Shown here piece by piece: positions 48,413 through 64,000 of a stretch of 64,000 nucleotides of DNA. The stretch covers positions 121,001 through 185,000 of the forward strand of contig VCAZ01000299.1 of NCBI GenBank assembly GCA_005784505.1, written 5' to 3'. Position numbers and translations under genes: made by a program. This DNA is from Bagarius yarrelli. Its lineage: Eukaryota > Chordata > Actinopteri > Siluriformes > Sisoridae. The notes under the pieces are model-generated. The model saw nothing but the letters and a program-made list of their open reading frames with translations. It had not been told where the DNA came from and searched no databases. Positions within the stretch are counted from its first letter, which is position 1; each line of letters starts with the position of its first letter.

Positions 48413-50238
48413 ATCCATTCATCCATTCATTTTCTCCCGCTTATCCGGGGCCGGGTCGTGGGGGCAGCAGTCTAAGCAATGATGCCCAGACTTCCTTTTC
48501 CCTGGCCACTTCCTCCAGCTCTTCCAGGGGGATTCCGAGGCGTTCCCAGGTCAGCATACAGACATAGTCTCTCCAGCGTGTCCTGGGTCTTCCCCGGGGC
48601 CTCTTCCCGGTGGGGCATGCCTGGAACACCTCCCTAGGGAGAGGTCCAGGAGGCATCCGAAATAGATGCCCAAGCCACCTCAACTGGCCCCTTTCGATGT
48701 GGAGGAGCAGCAGCTCTACTCCGAGCTCCTCCCGGGTGACAGAGCTCCTCACCCTATCTCTAAGGGAGCGCCCCGCCACCCTGCGGAGGAAACTCATTTC
48801 GGACGCTTGCATCCGAGATCTCGCCCTTTTGGTCATGACCCTTCAGCTCAGCTCCTTCTTCACCACAACAGACTGGTACAATGACCACATTACTGCATTA
48901 CTGCAGCTGCTGCACCACACTTGAGGTACTCAGGGCGAATCTCATCCACCCCCGGTGCCTTGCCACCGAGGAGCTGCTGAAATACCTCAGTGACTTCGCT
49001 TGGGTGACGGATGCATGTACTCGACCTCTGCTTCCTCTGCGGAAGGTGTGCCAGAGGGATTGAGGAGATCCTTGAAGTATTCCTTCCACCGTCCGACAAC
49101 ATCCCTAGTCGAGGTTGGCAACTCCCCACCTCCACTGTAAACAGTATTGGCCAGTAACTGCCTGGCTCTTCTGAGGCGCCAAACGGTCTGCCAAAATTTC
49201 CCCGAGGCCAATCGATAGTCCTTCTCCACGGCCTCACCGAACTCCTCCCAAACACGAGTTTTTGCTTCCACAACCACCCTGGCTGCTGCTCGCTTGGCCT
49301 GTCGGTACTCATCAGCTGCCTCAGGGGTCCCACAAGCAAGCCAGGCTCGATAGGACTCCTTCTTCAGCTTGACAGCATCCCTTACTTCCGGTGTCCACCA
49401 CTGGGTTCGGGGATTGCCACCACGACTGGCACCAGAGACCTTACGGCCACAGCTCCGGATGGCCGCATCAACAAAGGAGGAGGAGAACATGGTTCCTCTC
49501 TTCACTTGAGTGTCCAAAACATACGGCCGAAGATCAGGTGACACGACCACGAGGTCGATCACTGATCTCCGGCCTAGGGTGCTCTGGTACCACATGTACT
49601 GATGGGCACCCTTATGCTTGAACATGGTGTTTGTTATGGACAAACTGTGATTGGCACAGAAGTCCAACAACAGAACACCGCTCGAGTTCAGGTCGGGGAG
49701 TGCCGTACCTCCCAATCACAACCCCTCCAGGTGTCACTGTCATTGCCCACGTGTGCATTAAAGTCCCCCAGCAAAACTATGGAGTCCCCAGTCGGCGCGC
49801 CCCTCGCAGGCTCTCCAACAATGTCGGGTACTCCACACTGCCGTTTGGCCCATAAGCCGAAATGACAGTGAGACACCTATCCCGACCCGAAGGCGCAGGG
49901 AGACAAAACCCTCACCTCTCGTTTACTGGGGAAAACTCCAACACATCACGGCTAAGCTGGGGGGCTATAAGCAAGCCCACCCCAGCCCGCCGCCTCTCAT
50001 TATGTGGAACTCCAGAGTAGAAGAGGGTCCAAAACTTCTCTCCAGGAGTTGGGTTCCAGAGCCCCAGCTGTGTGTGGAGGGTGAACCCGACTATCTCTAA
50101 TTGGTACCTCTTAACCTCCCTCACCAGCTCAGGCACCTCACCCCCCCCCCCAGTGAGGTGACATTCCATATCCCAAGAGCCGGATTCTTTAACCAGGGTT
50201 TGGGTTGTCGGAGCCCCTGCCCATGACTGCTGCTGCTC
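48413..50238 (-). mobile_element. Non-LTR retrotransposon (LINE), internally deleted
   Basis: Read on the minus strand, the 5' part encodes pieces of an APE-type endonuclease (GIWNVTSL, LLGDFNAHVGNDSDTW, then LGRRSVIDLVVVS) spread over several frames. A linker follows, including VYSGGGELPTST and GGKAPGVDEIRPEYLK. The C-terminal block follows at once (RRVAGRSLRDRVR, RPRGRPRTRWRDY). The reverse transcriptase core between the last two is missing, and a second deletion sits in the linker. The copy ends with GATAAGCGGGAGAAAATG and a short GGATGAAT-type repeat. Direct repeats AACCAGGAATC flank it at 48402-48412 and 50239-50249. The tail suggests an RTE/Rex3-like element, but the clade is not certain. 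Its GC content is far above its surroundings. It cannot move by itself. Confidence 0.88.
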
Positions 50239-50249
50239 AACCAGGAATC
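50239..50249. repeat. Target-site duplication, 5' side of the LINE
   Basis: AACCAGGAATC, matching 48402-48412. It fixes the left and right limits of the insertion. Confidence 0.8.
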
Positions 50250-50519
50250 CAAGAAATTAAAATTGGCCCTAATAGCCCAGGGTGGGTCTACTGCTCTGCC
50301 AGCTGGTACTTCAAAAAGCTGATTTGATCTGTTTCTCAAAAGAAATCATTGGATAACATAGGAGAATAATACTTAAGCAGGCCCAATTAATTTTTACAAA
50401 GAAGTTGGTTCATTCTTTATCGCCTATTTGCAATCTGTTTTTAAATAGAACAAATTGGTATTAAAAGACAAACTTAGCCTAAGAAAAGAGTGGTGAAAAA
50501 AAATCTTTTGTAGTAACTA

Positions 50520-50522
<3 letters not shown>
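50250..50522. other. AT-rich spacer without features
   Basis: No gene or repeat recognised. Confidence 0.4.

Positions 50523-50566
<44 letters not shown>
50523..50566. repeat. (TA)n microsatellite
   Basis: About 20 TA units between the LINE flank and the element tail that follows. Confidence 0.9.
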
Positions 50567-50567
<1 letters not shown>

Positions 50568-50576
50568 AACTACCTT

Positions 50577-50818
50577 ATCATTATGCATCTTTCCACCATC
50601 TATAACTATCTATTGTTACAACATACACCTCTATATTCTATCCATATACCTCTGTACATTATTTACCCTAACCCTCTGTAACTATCAACCCCATACCCTA
50701 TTTATTACACTGATATTTATTGTAAATAAGCCACTTATGCACTTCTGGTTAGATGCTAACTGCATTTCATTGGCTCTGTACATGTACCTACCTGCACAAT
50801 GACAAAGATGAATCTAAT
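50577..50818 (+). mobile_element. 3' end fragment of a LINE or SINE, no head
   Basis: A C/T-rich stretch of short TATCTAT-like units leads into CACTTATGCACTTCTGG and then GCATTTCATTGGCTCTGTAC and GCACAATGACAAAGATGAAT. The last 50 bases match the tail of the SINE at 19198-19450 (opposite orientation). The part before the tail has no tRNA-like head, so it is more likely a 5'-truncated LINE that shares its 3' end with the SINE. Confidence 0.65.
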
Positions 50819-51009
50819 GTGGGGAAGTGGTGGCTCATGGTTAAGGTGTTGGATTACCAACCCGAAGGTTGTGGGTTCGATTCCCAGCTCCGGCAAGCCA
50901 CCACTGTTGGACCCCTGAGCAAGGCCCTTAACCCCCAATTGCTCAGTTGTATAACAAGGAATATTGTAAGTCGCTCTGGATAAGGACGTCTGCCAAATAC
51001 TGCAAATGT
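50819..51009 (+). mobile_element. tRNA-headed SINE nested behind the LINE tail
   Basis: Box A TGGCTCATGGTTAAGG and box B GGTTCGATTCC (50874-50884) form the head. The body has TTGAGCAAGG-like and CCCAATTGCTCAGTTGTATA stretches, and the tail is GTCGCTCTGGATAAGGACGT then CTGCCAAATACTGCAAATGT. The 8-base repeat AATCTAAT occurs at 50811-50818 and 51010-51017, so it probably inserted into the end of the preceding fragment. Related to the copy at 55744-55918. Confidence 0.85.
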
Positions 51010-51017
51010 AATCTAAT

Positions 51018-53616
51018 ATAATATATATATATATATACATAGTATTTAATATATATAATATATAAATATAAAACAGATGAAAACAAACTTCATAGGTGCT
51101 GATTTGTTGCTTATAAACTGTAAACCAAATAACAACTGGTGGGAACTAGGACACAGAACATCCGTGGAATGACATTTTCTTTTTCATGAAAAGGATCAAC
51201 TTAAGAACTGTAACTTTACACCAGTGACACTTGGGTGCTTTACAACAGCCAACTGGCCAGAAGCTCCTTGAAAGTCAGGCTGATAGAAGCTCACATCCAA
51301 GAGTCATTCACATACTTTCTTTGTTCCTGGTTAACAGTATGTATTTGTGACACACCCTCATTAACATCACGAGAGAATCCATTATGTGTAACAGGACGTT
51401 TCTTGTGAGCACAGATAATCCAAAAACACAGGGCAGAATCGTAAACATAGAGCAGGTTAAAGGTTGGTACAGGACAAGCAAGCAAATACTAGCTATCAAA
51501 ACCAAACCATGAAACCAACAGACATAGTCGATAAAACACTGAGCGAGGGTTATAAAGAATAGCAATCAAACCAACACAGACAGGCTGGCAGTACTTTGCA
51601 AAGTTAATGTTAACTTCAACTTTTATTTATTTATTGAATCATTTACTTTTATTTATAACACATTAGGATTTTAATCTGGCCTTTATTTAAATTTTTTGGT
51701 GTTGTTTACTACATTTTTAGTCACCTTAAAACGGAAAAAGGTTTAAATAGCTGATCTTGTATAATTAATAAAGCAGTACAAAAAAAGCAACATGAATTTG
51801 AGTGCCACATTCCCAACAGTGGAAGAGGGCACATGCGTATTGAAGAGGGCATGTACTTGTGAAGGGCAAGTGCTTGGTTTATAGTGAATGCCATTCATCA
51901 TTACTAATAATCAGTTAATTTTAGATACTGTATTTACTTTTACCTGCCCACATCAAGTTGTCACATAGAATGCCAGTTGTTAACCCGACACACAGGCCAA
52001 GGCAAACAGCTGTAACCGTAGGTGACCGTTAGATCCTAAACCTTAGAAAAGGCCGCTGACATACAGACATGAGCAGTCTCACAGGTCAGCCCTCACATCT
52101 CGAGAGCAGAAAAAATTAAATAAAGTAAGCAAAAACAAAACCCTGCACATTCAAAGCCCTAATTAAAAAACATAGTATTACAATATGAAACAAGTAAGAG
52201 TGACAATTCAAACTCAAATAGTAATCTATTTTTAAAGTTGTTTTTATGATTTTGTTATAATATGATTGGTTTTTTTATATTTTGGGCAAATATATATATA
52301 TTCTGCCTAACAAAAAACACATGCATAATTCTATTTAGGGCATCTTTAAGCCTCTCCTGTAAACATACAACAGCAACAGCTGACAGGTTTTCCACAGCTG
52401 AGAGACCCTTTCGTTTTCAGAATGTGTTTACCAGACCGGCATGCTGTTTTAGGTCATAAATAAAACTTACTTTCAGCTTTGAAAATAAACTCACCACAGT
52501 AAAATACACTGTTCAGGAAAGTGAGCCATCATATTGTGCAGCACCATCATGAACCCTGGGTGTAGGATCCATACTGCAGACACTCTTTATAACGGCCAAA
52601 ATAACAGGCAGATGCGGTAACAGACAACAGGCGGAGGTGGGTACACGGAAAACAATACCGAAAGCAAACAGGTAAACACATCCGAAACATAAAAGTGTAA
52701 AATGTCAAGCACATAAATATTCACCCAATCAGAAACTGGAAAGCTTGGCTGATTGGCTGGCAATAATTTGAAACGTTATGCTATACTGGTTAGCTTTGAA
52801 GCTAACTACCTTAAAATATCTTAGGATGTGGCATGGCCTAGTGAAAGTAGTGTGAAATGTCTGAGACCATTTCAGTAGAAAGTAGGACTTATCTTTTTAA
52901 TGATTACTCAATAACTTGTTGTGTATTTCCTTTTTAAAATAGCAGCTCTTAAACAATGTGATATCATGTAAATACCTAAATTACTATTATACCTTATTAA
53001 CAAAACCCTGAAAGTACACGCAATACTGAAAAATCATCAAGGCGGTGTTAGATATGCAGATTAAAGGCCTTTTACTGGAGATTTTGCATTGTTGTGTTTT
53101 ACAATTACTTAAAAATTATATAATATATATATTTACTTTTTTTTTTGCACTTTGCTGCAATGAAATCCAGACGTGTTTCAGTGCAGACTGAACTGTAGTT
53201 TGTTATATATATTAAAGTTTAATGCAATTATCTGTTGATTTGTGTGTGACTGCTGTGTCAATTTTGTTTGTTATTTATCATAATTTATTTACTACCTGTG
53301 CGTAATGCTTAATTATTGATGTATTTGTTTAGTATTTATGTTCAGGTAGGGGTGTGTGGGTTGGTGAGGGGTGAATAGGGCAACACCGGAGCCTGTGCCG
53401 GCCCTGCCTAAATACGCTGTTTAAATTAAAATAACTACTTTAGATGGGGATTTTGGTGGAAGTTGAAAGAGACAATGAGACATTATAATTTTACTTACCG
53501 GGGTTTTTTTTTAATAATGGCTGCCCGTTGGAGGGTTTTATATCAAGTAGAATTTGTTTATTTATGACACATTTTCCTCGACTCTAACTACTCACCCCTG
53601 CATCGGGACTGGGGAA
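51018..53616. other. Gene-poor interval
   Basis: 2.6 kb with no supportable coding region. Short TA runs occur near 51020-51070. A GC-richer block near 53,345-53,405 ends GTGCCGGCCCTG and may be one end of a DNA transposon, but no matching start was found. Confidence 0.45.
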
Positions 53617-54490
53617 CAGACTGCAGCATCTGGTGGACAAACTGCCACTGAAAGCAGTCTCACAGCAGGCGGACTGAGGACGCTGTGTGGGACACACAAG
53701 CGAACGTTAGCATTGTAGAGTTTTACAACTTGAAAATAAAACGTTCTTTAAAACAAAGGTGTTTATACATTTATAGAGATTTTTTATTTCATACATTTAT
53801 AGAAATTATTTTTTAATTAAAAAAAACACCATTTAATATACTTTATAAAAAATTATAACAAGCCAGAAATACCTGAAAGTTCGTTGAACATTTTCTGACA
53901 GGATTCGTCGGTAGCTAGCGAAGTGGCTAACTAACCGAGCAAACATCCTGTCAGTTTCACTCGACATTCAAAGACTAAAAAAAAGAATAAATAATAGTTA
54001 AAACTGAGACTTTAATCTGACGCCCGCCAAATTTAGCACAAAACTCGAGGCTCGCGGCACGTGACGAACTTTCTCGAACTTTCTTAGAGCTCGCGGGAAA
54101 AGAGCAGCAGCAGCAACGCTGTTATATAAAAAACAACAACAATATAAGAGGAGTTTTACTTAATAAACACTATATAAATGTTTAATGGGTTATTTAAAGC
54201 TAACACGGCGTTGCTGATGGACAGAATTTACCTCAGGAATAACAGTCAAACACTTAGCGAAGTGCAGCACGAGCTACCCAACTTTTTTTTTTTTTTTTTT
54301 AATTAAGTTTAAAATGTAAAAATAATCTTAATAAAGTGAAATCTTACAGACCTGAAATTTCATTTAACATTAATGAGAATTAAACTATTTTTTTCGTTGT
54401 GTTTCAGGGCTCGGATTCTGAGTGAAGTAGAAGACGGAACTGGTTAATGTGTGAAGTCTGTTCAAACTTTTGTACTGCCGTCATAATAAA
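53617..54490 (+). pseudogene. Eroded 3' end of a fifth MYH gene
   Basis: 53617-53684 matches the rod exon encoding [10 protein letters not shown] (shared blocks AGACTGCAG, ATCTGGTGGACAAACTGC, ACTGAAAG and a final GACGCT followed by GT). 54232-54277 matches the next exon (a trace of CAACACTCACCT, then GAAGTGCAGCACGAGCTA). A possible last exon after TTTCAG at about 54409 reads GGC...GAGTGA, and AATAAA lies at 54485-54490. The order and orientation are those of the intact genes. Substitutions and indels have destroyed the frame. The last-exon match alone would be weak. Confidence 0.72.
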
Positions 54491-55732
54491 TATGTGTAAA
54501 AGTCATTTAAAAGTAATGCAAGACCTCCTTCTATCCAGGCAATAAAAGGATAAATAATAAATAACCAACACAGCTTTCAAAGTTTCACGTGAAAAATATG
54601 AATGTCTTTATCACAGATTCTCTTAGAAACATTTCTTTGTCCAATTTTAAAGAGGAGAATGACAATATGATACAAAGTTAGTGCTTCATTTTTGTGCTAT
54701 CTGTACAAAACAAATGATACAGCAAAAAAAAAAGATATAAAAAAGGAGACAAACACCAAATTACATGAATAACTCCAGTGCCGTTATGACAGCATGTTTA
54801 CCTTCAAATGGAAATAAATTGTAATTATATCAAAAAAATAAAATCCAAACATCGAGCAAACTCAAAACACACAAAATATCATCATGCTGTCACCCTCACA
54901 GTCTCAGTTACGTCATTGAAATCATCTAAATATATTAATTAAAACATTGTAAATATTAAAAACACCAAAAATGAACAGAAAATCTGTTGGAAAATTTACA
55001 TATCCAAGGAACCTTTAAACGTAATTACAGTCATCTACTACTCTAGCTCAAATCTTCTTTAGGTAGAACGTTGCCATGTCATTTTAATAGCAAATACTGA
55101 TTCTATTTCCTTTTTTGCCTGAATTATAGCTGCAGCATCCCAACTTATAAATAGCACATATAAGAAGTAAAATATGGGGATAAAAAAGACGTATATCCAT
55201 GCAGCTCATCTCACGTTTCAAAAAAGCTTCTCAAAAGACGCAAAAAACGTTTACATCATCTTGTCAGCGTCTTGGGCAGTTTCCAAGCTGCAGTCGTCGC
55301 CCTGTGTAGAAGTAGTTGTTCTGTGCTCTGAAATGGCTTCCTATCGGACATCTAACACACTAAACGGGGTGCTGGATGGCTATTAGCGCTTAGCCTTAGG
55401 CCCAACAGCGCTCTGCATAAAGAACATGAAAGCCATTTTGGTATAAGCCCTGGAATCAGCAGTCACACTGATTTTGCATGGACTCCTGTCATGCACATAA
55501 CTTATCAAAAAATAAAAAATAAATATAAATTAAGCAAAGTACTGAAGCTTCATATTTACATAAATACAACACTTGCAAATAAGCAGATTTCCTACAGACA
55601 CCAAAAGAGCATGAGGCAGTAACCCAGAGTTTGTCTTCGGGAGCATGGAGACATAGTTTTTATGGTTTCCTGACTTTTCCTTGTTACTCGCCACCGTGAA
55701 GCATTTTACTTTATCAGCTCTGGGAAATTTCA
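54491..55732. other. Non-coding interval beyond the MYH relic
   Basis: AT-rich, no gene recognised. It might include part of the long 3' UTR of the minus-strand cacna2d2, but no minus-strand AATAAA hexamer clearly marks an end. Confidence 0.35.
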
Positions 55733-55743
55733 TAAATAAGGAA

Positions 55744-55918
55744 AAGTGGTGGCTTAGTGGTTAAGGTGTTGGAATGATACCAGAAAGACCAGGGTTCAAT
55801 TCCCAGCACCATCAAGTCACCACTGTGGGCCGCTGAATAAGGCCCTAATTGCTCAGCTGTATAAATTTGATAAATGTCAGTGGCTCTGGATAAGGGAATC
55901 TGCCAAATGCTGTAAATG
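55744..55918 (+). mobile_element. tRNA-headed SINE with 11-bp target duplication
   Basis: Head with GTGGCTTAGTGGTTAAGG and box B GGTTCAATTCC, a body ending GCTCAGCTGTATAAATTTG, and a tail with GGCTCTGGATAAGGGAATCT and CCAAATGCTGTAAATG. The repeat TAAATAAGGAA is perfect at 55733-55743 and 55919-55929. Same family as 50819-51009; the intact duplication suggests a fairly recent insertion. Confidence 0.88.
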
Positions 55919-55929
55919 TAAATAAGGAA

Positions 55930-57028
55930 GTCAAAGAGTCATTGGCAAAGATTTCCCAGGTGAAATTAACAGCACCATGTTCCACAGAACCTTTTATAAA
56001 CTGGTGCCCTGGCTTATACTTTTAATAGTCCACACACAAATTCAGGTTTTAAGGCACCCTCATTAACACTAACCCTCAATAAAGGACATTAATTTTAGGA
56101 TTTTAATGAGTTCATGGATCAACAAAAAGGTTTGACAGTTAAATGCATGCATGTTGGTTAGATCACCACTAAAACACCTTTTTTAGTTTGCTTGGTTTCA
56201 TGTAGCTAAAAAAAAAATCTTTTTAACAGCTCTGAAAACACTAAAATGTATTTGTTTCTTTTATATGGTTAAAATCTGGTGCTATACAGTATGTGTAATG
56301 GAGGAAATAATCATTAAAAATGGTTAGTAATTATGGCTCATCATGGCTAGTTGGTTCCTGTGCAAAATGGCAAATGTTAAGATTTAATAAATCAATAGAA
56401 TTCTATTAATTCTAAAAAAAAAAATTAGAGTGAAATATTAATTTATGTTTTCGGATTTTTAACCAATTACTCTTCTGAGATTTGCTCGTGATTGGAAACT
56501 CAAGTTCAGTATTTAAGGACCAACAGGAAAAACAATTGCAACATGCTAAAAATCTTTCTCTAAATGCCATTTCGTCGCACACAGAGAATACAGGCATAAC
56601 AAGGGAAAAATTAAACTCCGCAATCACAAAGCACTGGTATAATAGCAGCGGCAGCAAAGACATTTAGCTAAATAAATAAATAAATAATCAAATAAACAAA
56701 CATGATCGCAAAAACTAGTCAAGGTTCCACAGCAAGGGGGTTTGACACACACTCACATTATTTGCATTTACTGCCACCTGTTTCGCAAAATTATCGATTT
56801 TTTAAAAAATCTCCTCAAATAGAATAGTCTGTAGAAGATATGCACAGGTTACAACAGGTTACCAAGACACACAGCATCTTAATCAACCCATCTGTAGGTG
56901 TCAAGAATATCAAAGCACTTCAGAACAGGGCGAAGGGATGGACGGAATTCTGGGAAGCACTGAGGAGGAGAATAAGAGTGAAAAAGCCGCAGGGATCATG
57001 TAGAGGGAAGCAGGGCAAAAAGAGAGGC
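55930..57028. other. Probable 3' UTR and flank of cacna2d2
   Basis: No open reading frame with homology. The part next to 57029 must be 3' UTR of the minus-strand gene. Its end could not be fixed from a poly(A) hexamer. Confidence 0.4.
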
Positions 57029-63923
<6,895 letters not shown>

Positions 63924-64000
63924 CTGAGAACAGAAATGCACCACAGGGCAGAAGCATGTTTTTACCTCCTGTGTGTTTTTTGCCCCTCATTTAGTCACCG
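63924..64000 (-). other. cacna2d2: Intron of cacna2d2 at the right edge
   Basis: Non-coding sequence upstream of the acceptor of exon 63852-63923. The next exon is not recognisable before the window ends. Confidence 0.5.

Noticed and set aside
48441..48836. Host gene on the minus strand
   Set aside because: The Arg-rich 131-residue frame is the C-terminal part of the LINE, bounded by target duplications, not a cellular gene.
50829..50884. tRNA gene
   Set aside because: Box A and B are present, but the stretch does not fold as a full tRNA and is the head of a SINE, with related copies at 55744 and 19198.
53345..53405. Second hAT-like MITE
   Set aside because: Only a right-end-like GCCGGCCCTG was seen; no matching left end or octamer duplication was found.

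Overview
The window is vertebrate, almost certainly teleost, nuclear DNA. It is AT-rich, its genes have many short exons with GT-AG introns, and tRNA-headed fish-type SINEs, a LINE copy and a MITE lie between and inside them. The SINEs look like types common in otophysan fishes such as catfishes; that is an inference, and the species is not identified.

From 1 to about 48,050 there is a head-to-tail array of four fast skeletal myosin heavy chain (MYH) genes on the + strand, called A to D here. A (1-6614) lacks its 5' half. B (10394-21063), C (24740-35322) and D (38013-47975) run from ATG to stop. Each of these three has a TATATAA box, two non-coding leader exons and a poly(A) signal. Each encodes the motor head (P-loop, switch I and II, actin-binding loop 2, reactive-thiol region), IQ neck and coiled-coil rod. 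The summed exons of B fit a product of 1935 residues only after five missing bases are allowed for. Every one of the four genes carries a one-base deletion in a conserved exon, most simply read as consensus error in a long-read assembly. Gene B also has a 4-bp deletion, and gene C has a 5-bp insertion with two extra codons.

The spaces between the genes hold decayed single exons of further MYH copies (8018-8130, 22503-22562) and the eroded 3' end of a fifth copy (53617-54490). Introns are nearly identical between paralogues in patches, which indicates gene conversion. A SINE in one intron of B has its empty site preserved in C and D.

From 48,050 to 57,000 the DNA is gene-poor: a 1.8-kb LINE with an 11-bp target duplication and most of its reverse transcriptase deleted, a SINE nested in a LINE tail, a second SINE with an 11-bp duplication, and the MYH relic.

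From 57,029 to the right edge, on the - strand, lie the last 20 coding exons of cacna2d2, the voltage-gated calcium channel alpha2/delta-2 subunit. They encode 553 residues ending in a GPI-type C-terminus. This gene converges on the MYH array. Its introns contain a hAT-like MITE and CT and TG microsatellites abutting splice sites.
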